From Planococcus soli (GTDB lineage Bacteria > Bacillota > Bacilli > Bacillales_A > Planococcaceae), in assembly GCF_016881065.1 (NCBI RefSeq), contig NZ_WXYN01000051.1, positions 1-64,000 of the forward strand: DNA of 64,000 nt. The letters run 5' to 3'. This document shows, piece by piece, positions 1-9,359 of this stretch. The notes beneath the pieces are model-generated. The model did no database searches, had not been told where the DNA came from, and worked only from the letters and a program-made list of their open reading frames with translations. Numbering within the stretch: the stretch's first letter is position 1; each line of letters starts with the position of its first letter. The translations under genes and the position numbers were made by a program.

Positions 1-120
1 TTTTACGCATATGTGGCTCATTCACTATGCAATATTCAAGCAATTTTGTATAGGTTGTTAATGTTGTTTCGGAATGCCTGAAAGTTGATGGTATTGTTTG
101 TCCAGGAATTGATCGCAAAA

Positions 121-165
121 GAAGCCGTAACCGGAAAACCCTAAAGGTTTTCCGGTTACGGCTTC
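121..165 (-). terminator. Rho-independent terminator of the TM2 gene
   Basis: A perfect 20-bp inverted repeat (121-140 with 146-165, 5-nt loop) lies just downstream of the minus-strand TM2 gene. Read on the minus strand it is followed by TTTT, as expected of an intrinsic terminator. Confidence 0.85.
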
Positions 166-187
166 TTAATATTTAAGTAGACAATAG

Positions 188-691
188 TTAGGCTCTATAT
201 CCCTTATCATACTTTTGTGCAAAATCGTCATCAGACAAAACCAAATATCGGATTCCTTCGATAATTCCAAGTAAAGCTGGGATGTATGTCCAGAAGAAAA
301 CTAAATACAGAATCCCCTGAATCCATTTGCCAAAATAAAACTTGTGGACTCCGAATGTTCCCAGAAGAATAGCAAGTAAGCCCGCAACTACTTTACTTTT
401 TGTATAAACAGGATCTCGTGCTAAGTCTCCACCACCGCTTGCCGAGGAGCTTGCCGCACCACCGCCACCTCCAGCATTCATAAACACCATAGGTTGTTGG
501 GCTTTACTTGTATCTTCCAGTTTGTCCATTTTTCTTAGATTTTCTACAAATAGTTCATCTACACATTTTTTACAGGTGTTTTTCCCTTTTAACTCGGTAT
601 TACAATTTTCACAAATAAATTTACCGCAAGATACACAAGTACCGACAGAAAGGGCTTCTTTATGAACGTAACAATTAGTCAATATCTTCAT
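188..691 (-). CDS. TM2-domain membrane protein with N-terminal zinc-ribbon-like segment
   Basis: 167 residues. The N-terminus carries cysteine/histidine pairs (C7..H10, C19xxC22, C27xxC30, C40xxC43) that look like a B-box or zinc-ribbon metal site. A flexible glycine/serine stretch follows at about 73-88. The C-terminal third is a TM2 domain: two hydrophobic helices around the conserved GTFGVHKFYFGK turn, then a segment ending in an acidic LSDDDFA. TM2 proteins are small membrane proteins of mostly unknown role. The zinc part is inferred from the spacing. The gene stands alone, reads leftward and ends at the hairpin at 121-165. The start ATG is preceded by a TAGGAGAT-type site on the minus strand. 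Confidence 0.85.
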   Translation of the reverse strand: MKILTNCYVHKEALSVGTCVSCGKFICENCNTELKGKNTCKKCVDELFVENLRKMDKLEDTSKAQQPMVFMNAGGGGGAASSSASGGGDLARDPVYTKSKVVAGLLAILLGTFGVHKFYFGKWIQGILYLVFFWTYIPALLGIIEGIRYLVLSDDDFAQKYDKGYRA

Positions 692-1104
692 CTCCTAAAA
701 TTAATTAATTTAACTTATTTTTTGGTATAAAAATAAACATAATATACTGTTTTTAAAAAATTTAGTAATTCAAATTACTTATATTATAACCTCGTAAATA
801 GTTAATGTATATTACTATTTTTAAAATATTACCATATTGATAACTTTTATTAATTTGTACAACTCTGTTGGAATCTGTTTGAGAACCTCTTCAGATATTA
901 GAGTGCTGCTCTTAAGAATAATAATGGCATGTTATTATTCTTAAAAGTGAATCCCAATTATTTGTCGTCAAAAGGATACGATGTAAAGTGTAAAAGCTCA
1001 TCATGAAATACCCAATCTGATTAAAAGCTGAAGATGTCACAACCGCTAGAAAAAATCTGATATTTTCTACTAAACGCAAAACGTGATTTTTATTGACTAA
1101 TGTG
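692..1104. other. AT-rich intergenic stretch with an inverted repeat
   Basis: No convincing gene. A perfect 13-bp inverted repeat (TTAAGAATAATAA at 912-924, complement at 932-944, 7-nt loop) is the only structure I see. It has no clear T-tract and its role is unknown. The left end must hold the promoter of the TM2 gene. Confidence 0.4.
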
Positions 1105-1307
1105 CACAAGTTGAAATCGAGCAAAGCAGACTATTGCAGTGATATCAAAACCAGACATTAGGCTAGGCGAAAGGTTATATTTCGGATCTTTACGAAAATG
1201 GCGTCACCACCGGATATCCAGACAAGACTTTCCGCCCTAGCGGATCAACGACGAGAGCAGAGTATTCTGTATTCCTGGCACGCGCGATGAATGAAGATTT
1301 TCGTTAA
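1105..1307 (+). pseudogene. Relic of the 3' end of an SLH-domain gene
   Basis: About 200 bp align, base by base, with the last SLH repeat of the subtilase gene that ends at 13139. From 1167 the frame reads AKGYISDLYENG and continues with the SLH signature TTGYPDKTF to an ARAMNEDFR end and TAA at 1305. The subtilase ends almost identically (ARAMNPEFR). The segment 1107-1163 also matches but in another frame. The tryptophan codon TGG has become TAG, and a 5-bp tandem duplication (TAGGC TAGGC, about 1159-1168) breaks the frame. No start or ribosome site is present. It is a decayed duplicate and is followed by a terminator, as in the intact gene. Confidence 0.85.
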
Positions 1308-1330
1308 GCAGATTCCAAAGAAAATAGTAA

Positions 1331-1364
1331 AAAGCTCATTCCAGAAATGGAATGGGCTTTCTTT
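1331..1364 (+). terminator. Terminator left from the SLH relic
   Basis: The 12-bp stem AAAGCTCATTCC / GGAATGGGCTTT (one G-T pair) with a 6-nt loop ends in a short T-rich run. It lies about as far behind the relic stop codon as the very similar terminator (13159-13193) lies behind the intact subtilase gene. Confidence 0.7.
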
Positions 1365-1545
1365 CGGTTTGTGGAGGCAATACGTATTTGGTTCTTCTAA
1401 AAAGTTAGTTCCATATATAACGATGTGCTTATTTTGAAGAAAAATTCCTTCAACATTTAATAAATAATCAGAATATTTTGATAAAATCTATTGATTTATT
1501 CTGAAAAAGTGTTAACTTTATATTTAATAACACTATTCGAATCAG

Positions 1546-1564
1546 TGGTTCGATTATAGAACCA
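1546..1564. promoter_or_regulatory. Candidate IclR operator
   Basis: The inverted repeat TGGTTC-N7-GAACCA sits immediately before the ribosome site (AAGGAG, 1564-1569) of the IclR-type regulator. Autoregulation from such a site is usual for this family. The assignment is inference from position and symmetry. Confidence 0.5.
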
Positions 1565-1579
1565 AGGAGATGAGGACAA

Positions 1580-2368
1580 ATGAGTTCGAAAACCGTTGAT
1601 AAGGCATTAAGTATATTGGATGCCTTCACAGTTGAAACGCCAACATGGGGGCTAAGAGAGTTATCCCGTCAGATAGACATGAACCACACTATCGTTCACC
1701 GTATTCTGACGACCTTTGAGGATAAAGGCTACTTGTACTGCAACCCGGAAACAAAAAAATATGAGTTGGGCATTAAATTCATCGAGTTGAATAATGTGGT
1801 GGAAGAGCATCTGAATATATCGAGTATCATTCAGCCGATCATGAAGGAAATTGCCTTGAAGACCGGCGAAAGTGTTGTTCTGACTATCCTGAATGAAGAG
1901 GAAGGGGTGTTTGTCAAAATTGTTGAAAGTGAACAAAAAGTGCGCTTTGCGGAATCGGTGGGGAAAAGAAGCTCTTTGTATATCGGGGCTTCTCATAAAG
2001 TGATATTGGCGTACCTTCCTCTTGAAATTCAACATAGCATTGTAGATGAAGGGGTTGCCCATAGCGCAAAACACATCAAATCCAAAGAAACGTTTCTTCG
2101 GCACTTGGAACGAGTGAGAGAACAAGGCTGGTGCTATAGCGAAGGAGAAACTTTCGACGATGTGGCTGCCTGCTCAGTCCCGCTGTTTGACAACAAGTAT
2201 CAAATATTAGGGTCGTTAAGCATCGCGGGACCTAAATATCGCTTATCTCAGGAACAAAGCGAAGAAAAGCTGCCAATCCTGCAGGAGCATGTGAAAAAAC
2301 TGAACGCCATCTTAGGCAAAGTGAACTTTCCGTCCAGAAGAAACTTCCTGACTAAAAAATTCATTTAA
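1580..2368 (+). CDS. IclR-family transcriptional regulator
   Basis: 262 residues. An N-terminal winged helix-turn-helix (about 1-60, with WGLRELSRQIDMNHTIVHRI as recognition region) is followed by the IclR effector-binding domain (about 75-245). It is the first gene of a same-strand run that encodes a complete peptide ABC importer plus two peptidases, so it most likely controls that operon in response to a peptide or amino-acid-derived ligand. The ATG has a good AAGGAG site 10 nt upstream. A symmetric candidate operator at 1546-1564 suggests autoregulation. The effector cannot be read from sequence. Confidence 0.9.
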   Translation: MSSKTVDKALSILDAFTVETPTWGLRELSRQIDMNHTIVHRILTTFEDKGYLYCNPETKKYELGIKFIELNNVVEEHLNISSIIQPIMKEIALKTGESVVLTILNEEEGVFVKIVESEQKVRFAESVGKRSSLYIGASHKVILAYLPLEIQHSIVDEGVAHSAKHIKSKETFLRHLERVREQGWCYSEGETFDDVAACSVPLFDNKYQILGSLSIAGPKYRLSQEQSEEKLPILQEHVKKLNAILGKVNFPSRRNFLTKKFI

Positions 2369-2385
2369 AGGCGAGGTGACTGCAA

Positions 2386-3432
2386 GTGGATAAAATTTTG
2401 GAAATTGACAATTTGGTAACTGCTTATCAAGGAAAAGAAGGATTTGTAAAAGCTGTAGATGGCGTTTCCTTTGACTTGAACAGGGGGGATACGATTTGCA
2501 TCGTAGGAGAATCCGGGAGCGGCAAAAGTGTCACAGCCATGAGCATCATGCGCCTCGTCGAATTTGAAAACGGAAAAATCCGTGAAGGAACGATTAAGTT
2601 CAACGGCGAAGATCTGGCAAAGAAAAGCAATGAGGAGATGCGGAAAATTCGCGGCTCGAGGATTTCGATGATCTTTCAGGAGCCGCTCACGGCATTAAAT
2701 CCGGTTTTCACCGTAGGCAAACAAATCACTGAAGCAATTCTGTTCCACTATCCGATCGGCAAAAAAGAGGCCTGGAGACGAGCGGAAGAAATGGTCCGGC
2801 TGGTCGGGCTTTCAGACCCGAAAGCCCGCTTAAAGCAATACCCTCATGAACTGTCCGGCGGGATGAGGCAAAGGATTATGATTGCCATCGCGCTGGCATC
2901 CGAACCGGAACTCCTGATTGCTGACGAACCGACAACGGCACTCGATGTCACGATCGAAGCACAGATTTTGGAGCTGTTGCGCTCATTGCGCAGGGAGCGC
3001 AATATGTCGATCATGCTGATCACGCACGATATCGGTGTCGCAGCTGAGATGGCAGACCGCATCATCATTATGTACGCCGGTAAAATTATGGAAATATCGG
3101 ATACTCAGGACCTTTTTGACAAACCTCTGCACCCATACTCAAAAGGTTTGCTCGATTCAGTGCCTCGAATGGACGGCGAGCGGGGTGTTCCGCTGAATTC
3201 GATTGAAGGGTCGATTCCACGTCTGAATGAAGTACCGGACGGCTGCCGCTTTTCTCCCCGCTGTCCATTTGCTACCGAGAAATGCCATGAAGAAATGCCG
3301 CCTTTGGAATTCAGGGGAACCCGGCAAGTCGCTTGCTGGCATGTTGACCAGCTGCTTGAAAACGACTCATTGAGCAACGACAGAAAAGGGGGTGAATTTA
3401 TTGAACCCGGAATCAAAGAGCCATCCTACTGA
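2386..3432 (+). CDS. Peptide ABC transporter ATP-binding protein (OppD/DppD type)
   Basis: 348 residues, GTG start with GAGGTG upstream. Walker A GESGSGKS is at about 41-48, followed by the ABC signature LSGGMRQR, Walker [14 protein letters not shown] and the H-loop THD. The C-terminal oligopeptide-transporter extension has the conserved cysteines ([19 protein letters not shown]) typical of OppD/DppD and absent from ordinary ABC ATPases. It powers uptake of di- or oligopeptides across the membrane together with the next ATPase, the binding protein at 5774 and the permeases at 7482 and 8447. Its end overlaps the start of the second ATPase, suggesting coupled translation. Confidence 0.93.
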   Translation: MDKILEIDNLVTAYQGKEGFVKAVDGVSFDLNRGDTICIVGESGSGKSVTAMSIMRLVEFENGKIREGTIKFNGEDLAKKSNEEMRKIRGSRISMIFQEPLTALNPVFTVGKQITEAILFHYPIGKKEAWRRAEEMVRLVGLSDPKARLKQYPHELSGGMRQRIMIAIALASEPELLIADEPTTALDVTIEAQILELLRSLRRERNMSIMLITHDIGVAAEMADRIIIMYAGKIMEISDTQDLFDKPLHPYSKGLLDSVPRMDGERGVPLNSIEGSIPRLNEVPDGCRFSPRCPFATEKCHEEMPPLEFRGTRQVACWHVDQLLENDSLSNDRKGGEFIEPGIKEPSY

Positions 3433-4471
3433 ACAAGCAGAACCTTTAGTGAAGATCGAAAACTTGAAGAAATATTTTCCGATTAAAGGAGGTGGTTATT
3501 TTACCGGTTCCAAGAAAATAGTCAAAGCGGTTGATAATGTAACGTTTGAAATTTACAGAGGCGAAACCTTAGGTCTTGTTGGAGAATCAGGATGTGGAAA
3601 ATCGACCCTGGGCCGGAATATCCTTAGGCTGCAAGAACCAACAGATGGCCGGGTGTTCTTTAAAGAAGAAAACATTTTAGCGTATAAAGGCCATGAAATG
3701 CGAAAACTTCGCAAACAGATGCAAATCATTTATCAGGATCCCTTTAGTTCACTAAACCCGCGATTTACAGTGGGCGAAATCATAGGTGAAATGTATGACA
3801 TTCATGGAATTGCGAAAGGAGCTGAGAAAGAAAAGAAGATTAAAGAAATGATTGAACTGGTTGGTTTGGATCCAAGCCGTTACCACAATTACCCTCATGA
3901 ATTTTCTGGAGGTCAGCGCCAACGAATCGGCATCGCCCGGGCACTGGCGTTGAATCCTGAATTCGTCGTAGCGGACGAACCCGTATCCGCTTTGGATGTA
4001 TCGGTACAATCGCAAATTCTCAATTTGCTGATGAAACTCAAAGAAGAATTAGGATTGACCATGCTATTTATCGCACATGGCTTAAATGTAGTTCGCCATA
4101 TATCGGATCGGGTCGGAGTCATGTATCTCGGGAAAATCGTAGAGCTTTCCGAAACGGATAATATCTTCGACAACCCTGCACATCCGTATACGGCTGCATT
4201 GCTTTCTACAGTACCAGAAGCCGATCCCCGCCTTAAGAAAGAACGAATTGTTTTAAAAGGAGAAGTTCCTTCTCCTGCAAACCCACCCTCAGGATGCCAT
4301 TTCAGAACAAGATGTCCACTCGCCACGGAACGTTGTGCAATTGAAGAGCCGCCGTTACTGGAAGTTCGTGATAAACATTTTGCCGCATGCCACTACCCAC
4401 TTGAAAAAGGCCAAACACTCAAACAAGCAATTTCATCCAAAGAACAAAGCCAAGAGTCTGTAACGATATAG
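3401..4471 (+). CDS. Peptide ABC transporter ATP-binding protein (OppF/DppF type)
   Basis: 356 residues. Walker [10 protein letters not shown]-loop [10 protein letters not shown], signature FSGGQRQR, Walker [14 protein letters not shown], and the cysteine-containing C-terminal extension ([14 protein letters not shown]) mark it as the second ATPase of an oligopeptide importer. I prefer TTG at 3401 because AAAAGGGGGTG lies 7 nt upstream. The in-frame GTG at 3392 lies inside that ribosome site. The gene overlaps the previous one by about 30 nt. The H-loop reads IAHGLNV, with glycine where aspartate is usual; the histidine itself is kept. Confidence 0.92.
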   Translation: MNPESKSHPTEQAEPLVKIENLKKYFPIKGGGYFTGSKKIVKAVDNVTFEIYRGETLGLVGESGCGKSTLGRNILRLQEPTDGRVFFKEENILAYKGHEMRKLRKQMQIIYQDPFSSLNPRFTVGEIIGEMYDIHGIAKGAEKEKKIKEMIELVGLDPSRYHNYPHEFSGGQRQRIGIARALALNPEFVVADEPVSALDVSVQSQILNLLMKLKEELGLTMLFIAHGLNVVRHISDRVGVMYLGKIVELSETDNIFDNPAHPYTAALLSTVPEADPRLKKERIVLKGEVPSPANPPSGCHFRTRCPLATERCAIEEPPLLEVRDKHFAACHYPLEKGQTLKQAISSKEQSQESVTI

Positions 4472-4530
4472 TCCAGCTTTATTTAACTATGGTTTCACAA
4501 AAAAACATAGAAAACAAAAGGAGTGTAAGT

Positions 4531-5754
4531 ATGACACAGCGAATCGAAAAACAGGGAAACAAGAAAAATTATGACGGCTACAAATCTTTTCAGTATTTAG
4601 AAGCAGGCACCGATTATAAAGAGTACAAGCTTTCTAAGGAAAACGATCGTGTGGCGCCTTATGACTACCCGGTTTCAGCGGCTGAAGAAGAACAAGTGCA
4701 AACCATTATGGAAGAAGATTATATGGTTTCCATGCATGAACACACATTTATCATGCCGGATAATTTACAGGAGTTCTATGAATTTAGGCGTCAAGGCCGT
4801 GATTGGACAGCGTTTGAAGCATTAAGCCAATCTGGATTGGATGTAATATTTGAAAACTTTATGGATGGAACAGCAATGGTCACTTCGCAGGCCGGTTGGA
4901 AATGGTCAGATGTAATCCACGATATCGGAATTCGGTTCAGTGATATCGCGCACCAGGACATGGTCATTAAAGCGGAACGCATGGCAGATTTATATCGTGC
5001 CAAAAAAGAAAAGAAAATCGCGTTTGTCGGAGCATTGGAATCTTCCACGATGATCGAAAATGAACTTGACCGCCTTGATGTTTTGTATGGCTTTGGCATA
5101 CGCACCATGGGAATCGTCTACTCTGAAGCCAATTCCTTGGGAGCGGGTTTAAGGGAGCCGAATGACGGTGGACTCACAGTTTTTGGAAAACAAGCAGTTC
5201 AACGAATGAACAAGTTGGGAATTACCATCGATGTTTCCCACGCGGGCGACCAAACGTCTTTGGACACCATTGAAACGAGTGAAAAACCTGTCACCATCAA
5301 TCATGCTGGCGCACGTGGGCTATGGGATACGAAACGCATGAAGCCTGATGATGTAATCGTGGCGTGTGCGGCAAAAGGCGGCGTCATCGCAATTGAAGCG
5401 GCTCCGCATTCGACGATTACCCACAATCATCCAAAGCACAACATTGAATCCTTTATGGAGCATTTCGAATATACGGCAAATCTGGTCGGGATTGATCACG
5501 TGGCATTTGGGCCGGATACACTTTTTGGTGATCATGTGGGAACGCACGAGCTGCTGTCCGGAAAGCTTTCCATTAAAAGTGCACAAATGGATGGAATGCA
5601 AAGAGTGGAATATGTGGAAGGATTGGAAAATCCGGCTGAATGTTTCCCGAATATTATCCGCTGGTTAGTGAAAAAGGGATACAGCAGAGAAGATATCCGA
5701 AAAGTAGCTGGAGGCAATATTTTCAGAGTGCTGGAAGAAACGTGGGCAAAATAA
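4531..5754 (+). CDS. Peptidase M19 (membrane-dipeptidase family)
   Basis: 407 residues from ATG 4531, which has AAAAGGAG upstream; an in-frame ATG at 4489 lacks a site. The fold markers of the renal-dipeptidase (M19) family are present in order: the first metal motif near 65, GALESS, the metal-binding IDVSHAGD, TINHAGARGL, and the late aspartate in FGPDTLFGD. Family members hydrolyse dipeptides, including some with D-residues, using two zinc ions. Odd point: the first metal motif is HEH here, while most M19 enzymes have HxD, so metal site or substrate range may differ. No signal peptide is seen, so it probably acts in the cytoplasm on peptides brought in by the surrounding ABC importer. Confidence 0.88.
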   Translation: MTQRIEKQGNKKNYDGYKSFQYLEAGTDYKEYKLSKENDRVAPYDYPVSAAEEEQVQTIMEEDYMVSMHEHTFIMPDNLQEFYEFRRQGRDWTAFEALSQSGLDVIFENFMDGTAMVTSQAGWKWSDVIHDIGIRFSDIAHQDMVIKAERMADLYRAKKEKKIAFVGALESSTMIENELDRLDVLYGFGIRTMGIVYSEANSLGAGLREPNDGGLTVFGKQAVQRMNKLGITIDVSHAGDQTSLDTIETSEKPVTINHAGARGLWDTKRMKPDDVIVACAAKGGVIAIEAAPHSTITHNHPKHNIESFMEHFEYTANLVGIDHVAFGPDTLFGDHVGTHELLSGKLSIKSAQMDGMQRVEYVEGLENPAECFPNIIRWLVKKGYSREDIRKVAGGNIFRVLEETWAK

Positions 5755-5773
5755 TTTAAGGGGGAATTTGAAG

Positions 5774-7414
5774 ATGAAAAACAATAAATGGATTGTTTTA
5801 TTCACCTTATTGATGTCCATTGTGCTTCTTGCTGCCTGTTCATATGGGGGCGGTGACGAGACTTCGACTCAAAGTGCAGAAGGCGAAGGTGAACAAGCGG
5901 CAGAAGGCGAACCACAATCAGGCGGCAGCGTTTCAATCCCGATTGTAGCCGATCCCACATTTAATCCGTGGCATCCTAATGCATATGCGGAATCGAATGT
6001 TGTAAACAGAGTCCTTTTTTCCGGGTTGACCCAAACCGGTGAAGATTTAGAGCCGATTCCTGATTTGGCGACCGAATGGGAAACATCGGAAGACGAACTG
6101 GAATGGACCTTCCATCTGAGAGACGATGTTCTTTGGCATGACGGGGAACAGTTCACAGCCGAAGATGTAGCTTTCACATTCAATGAAATTGTATTGAATG
6201 AAGCCTTAGGTGCAAATAACACTTCTTATTTCCAGATGCTGCAGGAGGTTCAAGTAGTGGATGATTACACGGTCAAGTTCATTATGGATAGCCCCGTGGC
6301 TGCGTTACCCGCCTATTTGAGCTTTAATACAGAAATTATTCCCCAGCACATTTTTGAAGGGCAAGACCCGTGGGATTTAACTTCGTTCAACAAAGAAAAT
6401 CCGGTCGGTACGGGAGCGTTTAAATTGAAGAGCTATACTTCCGGACAAAGTGTTGTGTTAGAGCGAAATGACGACTTTTATGGCGATATCGCGCTTTTGG
6501 ATGAAGTGGAATACAAAGTATTGGCCGATGCCAATACACACGTCGCACAGCTGCTTAGCGGAGAATTATCCATCTTTGCTTTGGATGACCTATCAGCGAT
6601 TGATCGAATTGAAAGTGCAGAAAACGTAACGGTGGAAGCCCGTGAAACTCCTCGATTCTTCTGGATCATTGCAAACCAGGAAGTGGAGAAGTATCAGGAT
6701 GTACGGGTGAGGCAGGCGATTCTTCACTCAATAGATCGCCAAAATATTATTGACACGGTTCTGAAAGGATATGGAACCATTGCAGATGCAGGAATCGCTC
6801 CTGCATTAGCCGATTATTATACGGATGATGTAACCCGATACGAATATGATCCTGAACGTGCGAAAGAACTTCTTGCAGAAGCAGGTTGGGAAGATACGGA
6901 CGGCGACGGGATTGTTGATAAAGACGGAGAACCTTTTACAATCGATTTTGAAATTGGAATTCAAGGCGATTTAGAAGCAGTGTCGCAAATGGTTCAGCAA
7001 TACTTGCTATCGACAGGGTTCGACGTCAACTTGAATGCAATGGAATGGAATTCCATGATCCAGGATGTGGTCGTAAACCGCGATTATGAAATGAGCTTAA
7101 ACTGGTGGAGATATCCTGCGGATCCGGATCTATCTGCCTACATGCACTCAAATAGTGTAGCTGGAAATAACATACCGGCTTATCAAAATCCTGAATTGGA
7201 TGCTTTATTAGAGGCGGGTGCACAAACAAGCGATATTGAAGAACGAAAAGAAATTTATATTGAAGCACAACAATTCATGTCAGAAGAGCTTCCGTATATC
7301 TTCCTGTGGTATCCACAAGAAGCACAAGTGCGTGTCAATAGCTTGCAAGGTGTTCCAGATCTGGCCTTTGGCGACGCTCTTCACCATATTCATAAGTGGT
7401 ACATCGAAGAATAA
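5774..7414 (+). CDS. Peptide-binding lipoprotein (SBP family 5)
   Basis: 546 residues from ATG 5774 (AAGGGGG 9 nt upstream; TTG at 5768 is less likely). A lipoprotein signal ends in the lipobox LLAAC, with the lipidated cysteine at residue 22. An acidic, glutamine-rich linker follows, then a full-length family 5 extracellular solute-binding domain of the DppA/OppA type. It captures peptides outside the membrane and delivers them to the permeases encoded next. An inverted repeat just after its stop codon may raise its message level relative to the permeases, as is common for binding proteins. Confidence 0.92.
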   Translation: MKNNKWIVLFTLLMSIVLLAACSYGGGDETSTQSAEGEGEQAAEGEPQSGGSVSIPIVADPTFNPWHPNAYAESNVVNRVLFSGLTQTGEDLEPIPDLATEWETSEDELEWTFHLRDDVLWHDGEQFTAEDVAFTFNEIVLNEALGANNTSYFQMLQEVQVVDDYTVKFIMDSPVAALPAYLSFNTEIIPQHIFEGQDPWDLTSFNKENPVGTGAFKLKSYTSGQSVVLERNDDFYGDIALLDEVEYKVLADANTHVAQLLSGELSIFALDDLSAIDRIESAENVTVEARETPRFFWIIANQEVEKYQDVRVRQAILHSIDRQNIIDTVLKGYGTIADAGIAPALADYYTDDVTRYEYDPERAKELLAEAGWEDTDGDGIVDKDGEPFTIDFEIGIQGDLEAVSQMVQQYLLSTGFDVNLNAMEWNSMIQDVVVNRDYEMSLNWWRYPADPDLSAYMHSNSVAGNNIPAYQNPELDALLEAGAQTSDIEERKEIYIEAQQFMSEELPYIFLWYPQEAQVRVNSLQGVPDLAFGDALHHIHKWYIEE

Positions 7415-7420
7415 ATAAAA

Positions 7421-7452
7421 AATGGAAGTGTGCTCTTGAGTGCACTTCCATT
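7421..7452 (+). other. Intra-operon hairpin after the binding-protein gene
   Basis: AATGGAAGTG (7421-7430) pairs perfectly with CACTTCCATT (7443-7452) across a 12-nt loop. There is no T-tract, so I read it as a message-stabilising or partial-termination hairpin between the binding protein and the permease genes. Confidence 0.55.
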
Positions 7453-7481
7453 CCTACTATCTAGAGGGAGGAGGACATGAA

Positions 7482-8429
7482 ATGTTAAGGTTTTTAGTTA
7501 ATCGATTAGGGCAGAGTATGATTTTATTGCTGATTGTCACCATCATTACTTTTTTTCTGATCAATCTCGCTCCTGGCGGGCCATCCAGTACCATGCGGAT
7601 GGATGCAACTGCGGAAGAGCGCCAAGCCATGGTTGAAAACTTAGGATTGGATCAACCGGTGTTGGTTCGTTATGTCGACTGGATCACAAATGCTGTACAA
7701 GGTGACCTGGGAGTTTCTTTTAATACGAGCGAACCCGTTACTCAGCGTATTTTAGAACGGCTTCCCTATACGATTGAACTGACCGTCTTCACCATCATCA
7801 TTTCTGTCTTGCTTGGAATATTCTTAGGGGTACTATCCGCGATCAAGCGTGGAAAAGCCCAAGACCATGTCATCAATTTTTTCAGTGTAATCGGTTTATC
7901 AGTACCGGCATTTTGGCTGGGCCTTATGCTGATTTTGCTGTTTTCGATAAATTTGGGATGGCTTCCTTCTTCTGGAGTAGGTTCCAGAGGGGGAGAATTT
8001 AATCTATGGGGATATGTATCCCATTTAATCTTGCCTGTCCTGATCTTAACGACAACCGTGCTGCCAAATATCGTCCGCTTCACGCGTTCGTCGATGCTTG
8101 AAGTCATCTCTCAAAACTATATTCGCACTGCTCGGGCAAAAGGGGCAAAAGAATCTATCGTTTTATACGTCCATGCCCTTCGGAATTCGTTGATTCCCAT
8201 CATTACCATCATTGGTATGCTGATTCCGAGGCTATTGAGCGGAGCAGTAATTACTGAAGCCATTTTCGGCTGGACCGGAATCGGCACATTGATCATCGAA
8301 GCAGCAAGAGGCCGGGATTATCCGCTGGTAATGGGCGTTACGGTGGTTATTACAGTGGTAGTTGTTGTTTGTAATTTGCTTGTCGATATCCTATATTCTC
8401 GAGTGGATCCTAGGGTTAAAAATGTTTGA
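7482..8429 (+). CDS. Peptide ABC transporter permease (DppB/OppB type)
   Basis: 315 residues from ATG 7482, preceded by GGGAGGAGG. The open frame extends upstream into the hairpin but has no ribosome site there. The six-helix inner-membrane permease has the N-terminal helix and LNLAPGGP-like loop typical of DppB (INLAPGGPSS) and the cytoplasmic EAA loop (RTARAKGAKES). It forms the channel with the product of the next gene and is driven by the two ATPases at 2386 and 3401. Confidence 0.93.
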   Translation: MLRFLVNRLGQSMILLLIVTIITFFLINLAPGGPSSTMRMDATAEERQAMVENLGLDQPVLVRYVDWITNAVQGDLGVSFNTSEPVTQRILERLPYTIELTVFTIIISVLLGIFLGVLSAIKRGKAQDHVINFFSVIGLSVPAFWLGLMLILLFSINLGWLPSSGVGSRGGEFNLWGYVSHLILPVLILTTTVLPNIVRFTRSSMLEVISQNYIRTARAKGAKESIVLYVHALRNSLIPIITIIGMLIPRLLSGAVITEAIFGWTGIGTLIIEAARGRDYPLVMGVTVVITVVVVVCNLLVDILYSRVDPRVKNV

Positions 8430-8446
8430 ACAGGGGGTGAGAAGTG

Positions 8447-9337
8447 ATGGTATCAGCAAAACCGACATTGACGGGAGAAATTGATGCAAAGCCGAGCCAA
8501 GGGAAAACAAGTGTATTGAAAGCTTTGCGCAACAACAAAGTCGCGTATGTTTCATTTTGGTTTTTGGTGTTGATTCATATAGCCGTATTTCTGGGGCCGG
8601 TAGTTTGGAGAGTAAATCCTGAAGAATTGCAGGCAGCGGGGTCATTGGCAGGATGGTCACTCCAACATCCTTTCGGAACTGATGATTTAAGCCGTGATGT
8701 GTTTGCCCGGATGCTTCATGGCGGCAGGGTTACATTGATCGTCGGCTTGGCTGCTATGCTGTTTTCTTTATTGATCGGAACAGTTGTCGGAGCGTGTGCG
8801 GGATTTTTCGGAAAAGTGGTTGAATCGATCCTGATGAGAATCACCGAAGCCATGATGGCTATTCCAACTTTCTTCTTTATCCTTGTTGCACTGACCGTGC
8901 TTGGCACAAGCCCAACTATGGTTATTGTGGTCATCGCTTTAGCCGGTTGGATGGAAATTGCGCGTGTTGTATACGGTGAAACGTTGAAATGGAAAGAATA
9001 CGAGTTTGTCGAAGCCGCCAATGCTTCCGGGGCTACGCCATTTCGTATTTTAACCAAGTATATTATTCCTCAAATTGTTCCTTCCATCATTGTGGCCGGG
9101 ACATTGACCATTGCTGCAGCTATTTTGACGGAAAGTGCCATTAGTTATCTAGGGTTAGGAATTCAGGCGCCGACTGCGACATGGGGGAATATGCTGCAGA
9201 ATTCTCAGCAATATATATGGACTGCGCCGGTTCTTGGAATCTTGCCGGGAGTTGCCATTACGATTGTCGTTCTTGCTTATAATTTCTTGGGAGACGGACT
9301 AAGAGATGCTTTAGACCCTAAATTCGTCAAAAAATAA
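8447..9337 (+). CDS. Peptide ABC transporter permease (DppC/OppC type)
   Basis: 296 residues from ATG 8447, with a GGGGGTG site 7 nt upstream; GTG at 8444 is an equal alternative. It has the family features: an N-terminal cytoplasmic tail and helix, the HPFGTDDLSRDVFARMLHG loop, several membrane segments, an EAA loop (EAANASGATPF) and a C-terminal GDGLRDALDP tail. It pairs with the DppB-type permease and lies 17 nt after it. Confidence 0.93.
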   Translation: MVSAKPTLTGEIDAKPSQGKTSVLKALRNNKVAYVSFWFLVLIHIAVFLGPVVWRVNPEELQAAGSLAGWSLQHPFGTDDLSRDVFARMLHGGRVTLIVGLAAMLFSLLIGTVVGACAGFFGKVVESILMRITEAMMAIPTFFFILVALTVLGTSPTMVIVVIALAGWMEIARVVYGETLKWKEYEFVEAANASGATPFRILTKYIIPQIVPSIIVAGTLTIAAAILTESAISYLGLGIQAPTATWGNMLQNSQQYIWTAPVLGILPGVAITIVVLAYNFLGDGLRDALDPKFVKK

Positions 9338-9359
9338 TCTAAGAATGGAGAGATGCAAT

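Noticed and set aside
912-1124. A 70-codon minus-strand open frame near the SLH relic
   Set aside because: No ribosome site, no recognisable motif, and it overlaps the inverted repeat and the start of the relic.
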